DNA of 15,745 nt from an uncultured Porphyromonadaceae bacterium. Its GTDB lineage: Bacteria > Bacteroidota > Bacteroidia > Bacteroidales > Muribaculaceae. Positions 7,061 to 14,304 of the stretch are shown here, piece by piece. The notes under the pieces were generated by a model. The model was not told where the DNA came from. It saw only the letters and a program-made list of their open reading frames with translations, and ran no database searches. The stretch is from assembly GCA_938027385.1 (NCBI GenBank), contig CALJBF010000170.1, positions 1 through 15,745 on the forward strand. The letters are read 5' to 3'. A program made the translations under genes and the position numbers. Every line of letters starts with the position of its first letter. The first letter of the stretch is position 1.

Positions 7061-10000
7061 GTGATTGCTTTCTTTAAAAAAGGAACCAGTGAGTTCTATG
7101 CCGTCGAGGCTGACCATAAGCTCGACAAGCTCGAACTCGAAAAGCTCACATGGGCTTTCTCAGGTGCGAAACCCCTGAGCGCCACATCTGTCAAGGGCAC
7201 ATTCGTGGGCCCGCGCCGCGAGATGATAACCCCCTGGAGCACAAATGCCGTCGAGATCACCCAGAATATGGGGCTTGAGGGTATCAGCCGCATCGAGACA
7301 TTCACCCGCGTGCCCGACGGCGAGGAGCCCGTTTTCGACAAGATGCTCCAGCGTGTCTATGACGGTATCGGCCAGCGTGTCTTTGCCGTCGACCGCAAGC
7401 CCGAGCCGATAGTCCACATCAAAGACATACACGAGTATAACCTCCGCGAGGGTCTGGCCCTGTCGGCCGACGAAGAGGCTTACCTCACTTCGCTCGCCAA
7501 GAAACTCGGGCGCCCCCTGACCGACTCGGAGGTGTTCGGTTTCTCGCAGGTGAACTCTGAACACTGCCGCCACAAGATCTTCAACGGCACCTTCATCATC
7601 GACGGTGAGGAGAAACCGCTGTCGCTCTTCAAGCTCATCAAGAAGACTTCGCAGGAGAACCCCAACTCGCTCGTTTCGGCATACAAGGACAATGTGGCGT
7701 TTGTGGAAGGTCCGGTCATCGACCAGTTCTATCCCACGAACCCCGACCGTCCCGACTATTTCGCCGTAAAGGATCTTGAGACCGTGATCTCGCTGAAAGC
7801 CGAGACACATAACTTCCCCACCACAGTCGAGCCGTTCAACGGCGCCGCCACCGGTACCGGCGGCGAGATCCGTGACCGTCTGGGCGGCGGCCGTGCGTCG
7901 CTCCCTATCGCCGGCACGGCCGTCTACATGACGTCGTATCCGCGCCTGAGTCCCGAACACAAGTGGGAACTGGCCTCGAATCCGCGCGTATGGCTCTATC
8001 AGACACCCGCCGAGATTCTGATCAAGGCCTCGAACGGCGCCTCGGATTTCGGCAACAAGTTCGGCCAGCCGCTGATCTGCGGTTCTCTGCTCACGTTCGA
8101 GCATGACGAGAACGGGCGCCTTTACGCCTACGACAAGGTCATCATGCTTGCCGGCGGTGTCGGCTACGCCGCCAAAGACCAGGCCATCAAGGGGCATCCC
8201 GAGGCCGGCCAGAAAGTGGTGGTGATGGGTGGCGACAACTATCGCATCGGCATGGGCGGCGGCGCAGTGTCGTCGGTCGAGACCGGCCAGTATGCCAACG
8301 CCATCGAGCTTAACGCCGTGCAGCGTGCCAACCCCGAGATGCAGAAACGTGTCTCGAACGTCATACGAGCCCTCGCCGAAGGTGAGAACAACCCCGTAGT
8401 GTCAATCCACGACCATGGCGCCGGCGGTCATCTCAACGCCCTTTCGGAGCTCGTTGAGGAGACAGGCGGCAAAATCGACCTCGACGCCCTTCCCGTCGGC
8501 GACAAGACCCTTTCTGCGAAAGAGATTGTCGGCAACGAGAGCCAGGAGCGCATGGGCCTGGTAATCAAGGCCGACGACATACCCTATGTGGAGCGTATCG
8601 CCCAGCGCGAGCGCGCACCGATGTATGTGGTCGGCGAGACAACCGGCGACGATAAGTTCGTGTTCGAGGATAAGAACGGTGTCAAGCCCATCGACCTCGG
8701 CATGGCCGACATGTTCGGTAACTCGCCTAAGACCGTGATGCGCGACGAGACGGTGAAACTGACTTACAAGGATGCCCCCTATGATCCGGCACACTGCCTC
8801 GAGAACCTGACTTCGGTACTCGCGCTTGAGGCCGTGGCCTGCAAGGACTGGCTCACAAACAAGGTAGACCGTTCGGTGACAGGCCGCGTGGCCCGTCAGC
8901 AGTGCCAGGGTGAGATTCAGCTCCCTCTCAGCGACTGTGGCGTGGTGGCTCTTGACTATACGGGTCGCAACGGTATCGCCACCTCTATCGGCCATGCCCC
9001 GCAGGCCGCTCTCGCCAACTCGGCGAAAGGGTCTGTGCTCGCCATCGCCGAGGCTCTTACAAATATCGTTGGCGCCCCGCTTACCGATGGCCTGAAGGGG
9101 GTATCGCTCAGTGCCAACTGGATGTGGCCCTGCAAGAATCCCGGCGAGGATGCCGCGCTGTATGCCGCCGTGCAGTCGTGCAGTGACTTCGCCTGCGCCC
9201 TGGGCATAAACATCCCCACAGGCAAGGACTCGCTGTCAATGACCCAGAAATATGGCGCCGACAAGGTCTTCGCCCCCGGTACGGTAATCATTTCGGCCGG
9301 TGCGCAAACCGACGACGTGCGCAAGACAGTGTCACCCGTACTCCAAAACCGCAAGAACTCCGAGCTTTACTATATCGACTTCTCAGCCGATGCCCTCCGT
9401 CTGGGCGGGTCGGCTTTCTTCCAGGCCCTGAACCATGTGGGTGGCGATGTTCCCACGGTCAAGGATGCCGGTTACTTCAAATCGGTATTCAACGCCGTAC
9501 AGACCCTCGTGAAGACCAACCGCGTGCTTGCCATGCACGATGTGTCGGCCGGCGGTCTGGTCACCGCTCTGCTTGAGATGGTGTTCGCCAATACAAACGG
9601 CGGTCTTTCCATCACCTCCGAAGGTTTTGTGGCAAACGGCGAGACCGATGCCGCCAAGATCTGGTTCGCCGAGAACCCCGCAGTGGTGATTCAGGTAGAA
9701 GACAGCAAGCGTCCGGCAGTCGAGAAGATTCTCGAGAAAGCCGGCGCCCGTTTCTGGATTCTCGGCCGTCCGTCGGCAGAGCGCACGCTCCTGCTTGAGC
9801 ATCAGGGCTCCGAGCATCTTGTGGGCATCGACCACTGCCGTGACGTATGGTTCCACACCTCATATCTGTTCGACGCAATCCAGTCGGGCAACGAATGCGC
9901 CACCGAGCGTTTCGAGAACTACAAGCGTCAGCCCCTGCGTTACGCCATCCCCGCGTCATGGAACGGCCAGCTCGCCGACCGCGGCCTGAAACTGCGCCGC

Positions 10001-10777
10001 GACAAAGCATCGGGCCTCCGCGCCGCCATCATCCGCGAAAAGGGTGTGAACGGCGACCGTGAGATGGCCTATTCGCTCTATCTGGCCGGGTTCGATGTTA
10101 AAGACGTGCATATGACTGACCTCATGTCGGGCCGCGAGACACTTGACGACGTGAACATGATTGTGTTCTGCGGCGGGTTCTCGAACTCCGACGTTCTCGG
10201 TTCAGCCAAGGGGTGGGCCTCGGGTTTCCGCTGGAACGAAACCGCCCGCGAGACACTGAAACGTTTCTATGCTCGCGAAGATACCCTTTCGCTCGGTATC
10301 TGCAACGGCTGTCAGCTTATGGTTGAGCTGGGCCTGCTCTCGCCCGAGGGAACACCGGACAACGGCCGCCCGCACATGGAGCACAACATCTCGCACAAAT
10401 TCGAGTCGCAGTTCGTGGGTCTCACCATCCCGGCAAACAACTCGGTAATGCTGAAGTCGCTCGCCGGCATGAAACTCGGCATCTGGGTGGCTCACGGCGA
10501 GGGACGTTTCATGCTCCCCGGCAAGATGGCAAACTACAACATCGTGGCCAAATACAATTACGCGGCATATCCCGCCAACCCCAACGGTTCGCGTTATGCC
10601 ACGGCGGCTATCGCCTCGGCTGACGGCCGTCATCTGGCCATGATGCCCCACCTGGAGCGCGCCATCTTCCCCTGGCAGTGCGCCTATTATCCCGCCGCCC
10701 GCAAGGCCGACGAGGTAACCCCCTGGATCGAGGCCTTCGTCAACGCCCGCGAGTGGATCGAGAAGAACGCCCGGTAA
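7061..10777 (+). CDS. purL: Phosphoribosylformylglycinamidine synthase, long single-chain form
   Basis: A 1238-residue FGAM synthase catalysing step four of de novo purine synthesis: FGAR + Gln + ATP -> FGAM + Glu + ADP + Pi. It is the large fused form with a PurS-like N-terminal domain (about 1-150), linker, tandem AIR-synthetase-like ATP domains, and a C-terminal class I glutaminase. Landmarks: VNSEHCRHKIFNG (164-176), AETHNFPTTVEPFNGAATG (247-265), GKDSLSM in the second synthetase half, GGFSNSDVLG, and LGICNGCQL with the catalytic Cys1081; His1197 and Glu1199 in MPHLER complete the triad. Translation starts at GTG 7061; there is no in-frame ATG upstream, and MIAFFKKG aligns with the usual beginning of Bacteroidetes PurL. 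The 46-base gap after the Dabb gene has no convincing promoter, so read-through from the ABC-F promoter is possible. Its 3' end faces a convergent gene across a hairpin. Confidence 0.97.
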   Translation: MIAFFKKGTSEFYAVEADHKLDKLELEKLTWAFSGAKPLSATSVKGTFVGPRREMITPWSTNAVEITQNMGLEGISRIETFTRVPDGEEPVFDKMLQRVYDGIGQRVFAVDRKPEPIVHIKDIHEYNLREGLALSADEEAYLTSLAKKLGRPLTDSEVFGFSQVNSEHCRHKIFNGTFIIDGEEKPLSLFKLIKKTSQENPNSLVSAYKDNVAFVEGPVIDQFYPTNPDRPDYFAVKDLETVISLKAETHNFPTTVEPFNGAATGTGGEIRDRLGGGRASLPIAGTAVYMTSYPRLSPEHKWELASNPRVWLYQTPAEILIKASNGASDFGNKFGQPLICGSLLTFEHDENGRLYAYDKVIMLAGGVGYAAKDQAIKGHPEAGQKVVVMGGDNYRIGMGGGAVSSVETGQYANAIELNAVQRANPEMQKRVSNVIRALAEGENNPVVSIHDHGAGGHLNALSELVEETGGKIDLDALPVGDKTLSAKEIVGNESQERMGLVIKADDIPYVERIAQRERAPMYVVGETTGDDKFVFEDKNGVKPIDLGMADMFGNSPKTVMRDETVKLTYKDAPYDPAHCLENLTSVLALEAVACKDWLTNKVDRSVTGRVARQQCQGEIQLPLSDCGVVALDYTGRNGIATSIGHAPQAALANSAKGSVLAIAEALTNIVGAPLTDGLKGVSLSANWMWPCKNPGEDAALYAAVQSCSDFACALGINIPTGKDSLSMTQKYGADKVFAPGTVIISAGAQTDDVRKTVSPVLQNRKNSELYYIDFSADALRLGGSAFFQALNHVGGDVPTVKDAGYFKSVFNAVQTLVKTNRVLAMHDVSAGGLVTALLEMVFANTNGGLSITSEGFVANGETDAAKIWFAENPAVVIQVEDSKRPAVEKILEKAGARFWILGRPSAERTLLLEHQGSEHLVGIDHCRDVWFHTSYLFDAIQSGNECATERFENYKRQPLRYAIPASWNGQLADRGLKLRRDKASGLRAAIIREKGVNGDREMAYSLYLAGFDVKDVHMTDLMSGRETLDDVNMIVFCGGFSNSDVLGSAKGWASGFRWNETARETLKRFYAREDTLSLGICNGCQLMVELGLLSPEGTPDNGRPHMEHNISHKFESQFVGLTIPANNSVMLKSLAGMKLGIWVAHGEGRFMLPGKMANYNIVAKYNYAAYPANPNGSRYATAAIASADGRHLAMMPHLERAIFPWQCAYYPAARKADEVTPWIEAFVNAREWIEKNAR

Positions 10778-10788
10778 CCCGCCCCCCA

Positions 10789-10827
10789 CATAAGTTACAT
10801 ACGCCACATAAGTAACATAAGTTACAT
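10789..10827 (+). repeat. Left array of a 9-bp direct repeat (CATAAGTTA-like units)
   Basis: Four consecutive 9-base units CATAAGTTA, CATACGCCA, CATAAGTAA, CATAAGTTA followed by CAT. The array begins 11 bases after the purL stop. Its last 23 bases (10805-10827) are an exact inverted copy of 10922-10944 on the other side of the terminator hairpin. Confidence 0.85.
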
Positions 10828-10834
10828 CCCCACC

Positions 10835-10887
10835 GCATAAAACAAACCGGCACATTCCGAAAGGGAATGTGCCGGTTTGTTTTATGC
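10835..10887. terminator. Bidirectional terminator hairpin between convergent genes
   Basis: A perfect 24-bp inverted repeat (10835-10858 and 10864-10887) with a 5-base loop GAAAG. The outer stem is A-rich on the left and T-rich on the right (GGTTTGTTTTATGC), so a U-rich tract is present whichever strand is transcribed. It lies between the 3' ends of purL (plus) and the FadL-like gene (minus), the classical place for a shared factor-independent terminator. The stem is unusually long. Confidence 0.8.
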
Positions 10888-10903
10888 GCTAACGCTGCAG
10901 ATA

Positions 10904-10944
10904 ATGTAACTGATGTTACGTATGTAACTTATGTTACTTATGTG
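10904..10944 (-). repeat. Right array of the 9-bp repeat, inverted relative to the left array
   Basis: Units ATGTAACTG, ATGTTACGT, ATGTAACTT, ATGTTACTT and a partial ATGTG on the plus strand; on the minus strand they read as the same CATAAGTTA/CATAAGTAA family as the left array. It ends two bases before the stop codon of the FadL-like gene, so it forms the start of that gene's 3' untranslated region. 10922-10944 is the exact inverted copy of 10805-10827. Confidence 0.85.
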
Positions 10945-10946
10945 AA

Positions 10947-12605
10947 TCAGAACTTGTATCCGACGGTGAAGACGAGATTGGAGTTGTTGTCGGTGACCTT
11001 TACCTGGGGGCCGTCGGTCCAGTAGCCGTCGTATTCGGTGAAAGAAGTGAATGCGTGGTACTCAGACGAGCGGTGGCGCAGCACATAAGCCGCATCGACA
11101 TAGAATCCTTTGTAACGGTAGCCGATACCGAGCGAGTAGTTCTGTATCGAGTTGTCGAAAGTATAGGCCACGTTGGTGCCCGATGTATAAACCTCCACGT
11201 CATTGTCGCGCACTTCGGGTTTCACCTGGGTGCCAGTGTAAGAATATCCGGCGCGCACACTGAACTGGGGGGTGACACGGAACTCGGCACCGATGCGGAA
11301 AGTACTTGATGCCTTGAAGTAATCCTTGATGTCCTGGTTGAAGTAATCATATTCGGCACCGTAGTCATCTTTGGTCTTCATGTCGCCGTAGGCGTCATAT
11401 TCATAGTCGGCGCTGATGATGGCGCGGCCGCCGATCACACCGGCCAGACCGAACATCAGTTTCCACGGCGAGTGCAGGTTCCAGTCATACACGGCCAGGT
11501 CGGTCTCCTCGTCACCTTTCACTCCTGACGAATACTGGAATGAAGTGGCGGCGTCATAGCTTGTAGTGAGCGACCAGTATGTGGGGGTATGCACGGCCAC
11601 ACCGAAACGCAGTTCGTTTATCGGTTTCAGTATCACGCCGAACTTGGCGTTGACACCCGAGCCTGAGATATGCTTGCGGTTATAGAGGTCGAAACCGCCG
11701 TTACCCTCGGTGATGCCCATGTCGGCGTTGGCAGGCACATTGGCATGGTCAAGCGATTCGCCGTACCAGGCGTTCTGGGTGAACGACAGGTCGGTGATGC
11801 CCAGAGCGGCGCCCCAGTAGAACACGTTTGACACACTGCCGCCGAGGTTGATTGAGTATTCGTCGATGTAGCCGCGCTCGTCGACATTCATGCCGGCGGT
11901 GCCCGTGGTGGGCCTGATCTGCGGATTGGCGTCGACGGGATACTGCCACAATCCGTTGTACATGTCGGTCTCGAACATCTGGCCGGTCTTGTCGTCATAA
12001 CCGGTTACCGGCGTGATCATGCCCGAGTTGTATGCCAGTACCGACAGCCACGACGGAGCGTCGGGAGCATTGTTCTGGTACGGGTTGAATTTGGTGTCGT
12101 CGTTGAACTTGAGATCCTCGGGGTTGACACCGTCGGTAAACGAGGTGATATAGTTGCTCAGCGAGGTGTTGAGCTGCATCCCCGATGCGCGGTATCTTCT
12201 GTGAAACGATGCCTGACGGTTGTAGGATACGCCCCATGACAGGGTGGAGGCTGAGGTTCCGCCGAAGTTGAATGTGCCCACGTAGCCGAAATTGTTGACA
12301 TCGACATGTGTCTGGCTCATCGAGGTGCCGCCGGTGACACCGGGGCCAGAGGTCTTGGAGTTCATCATGTTCACGTCGAGCGTGAAACCGATATCCGAGC
12401 CGCGGTAGACACCGATACCGGCGGGGTTCTGTGTCAGGGTCGACAGGTCGCCGCCGAGTGCCGTGAACGCGCCGCCCATCGACATGAACCTGGCGGTTCC
12501 TCTCAGCTCCTGGGGAGCGAGGTTATATGCGTCGATGGCGCTTTGTGCCATCATGGCCGCAGGCATCAGAGCCAGTGCGGCGCCTATATACAGTTTTTTG
12601 GCCAT
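10947..12605 (-). CDS. OmpP1/FadL-family outer-membrane beta-barrel protein
   Basis: A 552-residue predicted outer-membrane protein. It begins with a signal peptide (MAKKLYIGAALALMPAAMMAQ, likely cleaved after residue 21). The conserved FadL-type N-terminal motif follows, GTARFMSMGGAFTALGGDL...NPAGIGVYR (36-68), which forms the hatch/plug region in FadL. The rest is rich in alternating aromatic strands (LSWGVSYNRQASF, LRFGVAVHTPTYWSL, FSVRAGYSYTG, YSLGIGYRYKGFYVDAAYVLRH) and ends NLVFTVGYKF with the terminal Phe expected for BAM-dependent barrels. Relatives transport hydrophobic compounds such as fatty acids; the substrate here is unknown. The start at 12605 is chosen over an in-frame ATG 14 codons upstream because the signal peptide begins there. 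It lies 57 bases after the Trp-rich protein gene and is probably in the same transcript. Confidence 0.9.
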   Translation of the reverse strand: MAKKLYIGAALALMPAAMMAQSAIDAYNLAPQELRGTARFMSMGGAFTALGGDLSTLTQNPAGIGVYRGSDIGFTLDVNMMNSKTSGPGVTGGTSMSQTHVDVNNFGYVGTFNFGGTSASTLSWGVSYNRQASFHRRYRASGMQLNTSLSNYITSFTDGVNPEDLKFNDDTKFNPYQNNAPDAPSWLSVLAYNSGMITPVTGYDDKTGQMFETDMYNGLWQYPVDANPQIRPTTGTAGMNVDERGYIDEYSINLGGSVSNVFYWGAALGITDLSFTQNAWYGESLDHANVPANADMGITEGNGGFDLYNRKHISGSGVNAKFGVILKPINELRFGVAVHTPTYWSLTTSYDAATSFQYSSGVKGDEETDLAVYDWNLHSPWKLMFGLAGVIGGRAIISADYEYDAYGDMKTKDDYGAEYDYFNQDIKDYFKASSTFRIGAEFRVTPQFSVRAGYSYTGTQVKPEVRDNDVEVYTSGTNVAYTFDNSIQNYSLGIGYRYKGFYVDAAYVLRHRSSEYHAFTSFTEYDGYWTDGPQVKVTDNNSNLVFTVGYKF

Positions 12606-12662
12606 AGTCTTGGTTGAAAGTAGATAGATCAGAAGAAGATGGATCAATTGCCGTCAGGTATG

Positions 12663-13913
12663 TCAGCGGCCTCTGTGGCCTCCACCGCCTGAATATCCCC
12701 CGCCTCGTGACGAACCGCCCGAGAAACCGCCGCCACTGCCGCGCGATGAGCCGCCGGTCGAGAAACCGCCGCTGCGTCCGCGGTTGTATGAGCCGGTTGA
12801 CTGGTTGCTGTTATAGCGGTTTGAGTTGTTATTGTTGTTGTACGACGGTGTGCGGCTCGGTGTCGCGGGCTGACGGTTGTACCCTTCGCGTCCGCGCTGA
12901 TATGAGCCGTTGACAGACCCCGCGGTGGTGGGACGTCCGACGGGCGACTGATACCCAGGGCGCGATGTATGGGTGCCTGTGGCCACACCTGTCGAGGGAC
13001 GGCGCCCGTTTGAGTTGGCTATGGTGTTGCGTCCGCGGTAGCCGGGACGTCCGCCGTTGGCGGCATTGCCGTAATAGCTGTTGCCTGCGCCGGGACGGTT
13101 GGGACGTGTGGCGCCTGTGGGATTGTTGTAATAACGGGGTGCCCAGGCCCACGACGGGCCGCTCCATCCCCAGCCGCCGGGATAACCCCAGCCCCATGCC
13201 CCGGGATAGCCCCATCCCCACGACGGGCCCCAGGCCCATGACCAGCCGGGCGACGACCAGCCGAATGACCAGTACCAGGGATCGTACCACGACGAGTAGT
13301 ACCACGGATTGCCGTACCACCCCCATGGACGGTACCATGATGAGTAGCCGTACCAGGGCCATCCGGTGCTCACATTTATTGTGAGCGAGGTGTCGGGCTG
13401 GCCGGCGGCCGCGGCATATCCTTCGTTATATCCGTTATTGTATGCGTCGGCATACTGGTCATCATCCTGATATGCCTCCTGGGCCACTTCCGAGCCGTGG
13501 AAACGTGCCAGGTTCCTGGTGTTGGCCATATTGCCGGCGGCAAGCGCCTCGAACTGTTCGAGCGTTATGGAATCGCCCTGGGCTTTGTCGGTTGCCGGCG
13601 CATGACGGTTGTATTCGTCAACGTCGCGAGTCGAACCGGCAACGGGCACATAGCTGTCAGCGCTCTGGAAATCGCCCACATTGTCCCAGGGCACATACCC
13701 CGCGCCGTCATAATAATACTGGCCCGAAACGGCAGGGCGCGTTGACTGTGACTGCGTCTGCCGCGGAGTCTGCTGTTTCTGCTCTTTTTTCGCTTTGGCG
13801 GGGTCGTAATAGATATCATCATCATAATACGACTGCGCCATCACTGCCCCCGCGCCGACCATGGCGGCAAGAGACAGGGCTGTAAGTCGTTGTGTAAGTC
13901 TGAGATGTTTCAT
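12663..13913 (-). CDS. Secreted Trp/Tyr-rich low-complexity protein with Gly-Ser-Arg tail, function unknown
   Basis: A 416-residue protein not assignable to a known function; Bacteroidetes relatives are sometimes mislabelled vitellogenin-like. Layout: signal peptide (residues 1-27, ending GAVMAQ), a Tyr/Asp patch (YYDDDIYYD, 29-37), a Lys/Gln-rich spacer (40-57), a more complex region (65-180) with a short helical part SITLEQFEALAAGNMANTRNLARFHG, then a segment with 21 Trp in 73 residues (185-257) including an octad WGWGYPG(A/G) repeated in tandem (232-247) and a third degenerate copy. The remainder is low-complexity: Arg/Gly/Tyr/Asn-rich, an Asn run (NNNNN, 359-363), and a Gly/Ser/Arg tail with RGG-like steps ending HRGR. 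No membrane anchor or lipobox is seen. It precedes the FadL-like gene on the same strand. The reading frame is real: it is long, signal-bearing and free of frameshifts. Its role, perhaps in the envelope or surface, is inference. Confidence 0.8.
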   Translation of the reverse strand: MKHLRLTQRLTALSLAAMVGAGAVMAQSYYDDDIYYDPAKAKKEQKQQTPRQTQSQSTRPAVSGQYYYDGAGYVPWDNVGDFQSADSYVPVAGSTRDVDEYNRHAPATDKAQGDSITLEQFEALAAGNMANTRNLARFHGSEVAQEAYQDDDQYADAYNNGYNEGYAAAAGQPDTSLTINVSTGWPWYGYSSWYRPWGWYGNPWYYSSWYDPWYWSFGWSSPGWSWAWGPSWGWGYPGAWGWGYPGGWGWSGPSWAWAPRYYNNPTGATRPNRPGAGNSYYGNAANGGRPGYRGRNTIANSNGRRPSTGVATGTHTSRPGYQSPVGRPTTAGSVNGSYQRGREGYNRQPATPSRTPSYNNNNNSNRYNSNQSTGSYNRGRSGGFSTGGSSRGSGGGFSGGSSRGGGYSGGGGHRGR

Positions 13914-13968
13914 ATTGCTTAGACCATCGCGGGCGCCAAACGTTTAACGCCCTTTATGGCTGTGTGCA

Positions 13969-13976
13969 CAAAAATA
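13969..13976 (-). promoter_or_regulatory. Possible -7 element for the Trp-rich protein/FadL-like pair
   Basis: On the minus strand TATTTTTG fits the Bacteroidetes consensus TAnnTTTG and lies about 56 bases upstream of the ATG at 13913-13911. No -33 TTTG is found at the usual distance. A nearby GATATTTG is a second weaker candidate. Confidence 0.35.
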
Positions 13977-14230
13977 ACAAATATCCCTGACAGTTTGCTC
14001 ATTTTTCGTCTCTTTAACAATATTTTGTAGGGTGTTTTTATAATCCGTCAATATGCCGGTTGCATATCTTGCTGTCCGGGTGCTGAAAAACGCCTGTCGT
14101 AGCTCATTGCCGCCACAGATGGATGGCTCTGAATACAGCCATTAATTTTATACAGATAATTTTAATATGAGTAATTATTCTTTAATTTTCTTTAACTTTA
14201 AAAACCGCATTTTCTCACAAAAAAATTCAC

Positions 14231-14244
14231 ATTTTTGCAAAAAT
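14231..14244. promoter_or_regulatory. Perfect 14-bp palindrome upstream of the secreted-protein gene
   Basis: ATTTTTGCAAAAAT is its own reverse complement. The overlapping CATTTTTG (14230-14237) is also a 7-of-8 match to the -7 consensus on the plus strand, so the site could be a promoter, an operator over a promoter, or chance in AT-rich DNA. No -33 box at the right spacing. Confidence 0.3.
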
Positions 14245-14255
14245 TAAATAATGTT

Positions 14256-14265
14256 ATTGCGCAAT
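14256..14265. promoter_or_regulatory. 10-bp palindrome ATTGCGCAAT
   Basis: A perfect palindrome 11 bases downstream of the 14-bp palindrome and 39 bases before the ATG of the secreted protein. It could be a binding site for a dimeric regulator; length is short enough to be chance. Confidence 0.25.
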
Positions 14266-14304
14266 GTCTGCATAACAGGTATGTATAACTAATCATTATT
14301 TTCA

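Larger units (their letters stand above)
13914..14304. other. AT-richer intergenic region between divergent genes
   Basis: This 391-base stretch separates two divergently transcribed genes for secreted proteins and is much richer in A/T than the rest of the window, especially from about 14140 onwards. It must hold the promoters for both. It contains several small inverted repeats (14051-14067; ATGGCT/AGCCAT about 14126-14145) and two palindromes (14231-14244 and 14256-14265). I see no reading frame with convincing coding character, no tRNA and no recognised riboswitch. Confidence 0.6.

Noticed and set aside
7160..8197. 345-residue open frame antisense to purL
   Set aside because: Lies wholly opposite conserved PurL sequence and has no recognisable motif or signal.
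10202..10855. 217-residue minus-strand frame starting in the hairpin with TYV repeats
   Set aside because: The TYV pattern is just the 9-bp repeat read as codons, and the rest is antisense to purL.
10789..10944. CRISPR array
   Set aside because: Units are 9 bases and directly adjacent without spacers, and the two arrays are inverted; no cas genes are near.
12606..12647. 14-residue N-terminal extension of the FadL-like protein
   Set aside because: It would place a hydrophobic stretch before a complete signal peptide; the downstream ATG gives a normal signal sequence.
12965..13384. Plus-strand frames opposite the Trp-rich protein
   Set aside because: Arg/Ser/Thr-rich translations with no start context; the minus strand has the signal peptide and longer frame.
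13914..14304. tRNA or riboswitch in the large intergenic region
   Set aside because: No cloverleaf-like arms or recognised aptamer core could be found by eye; only short inverted repeats are present.
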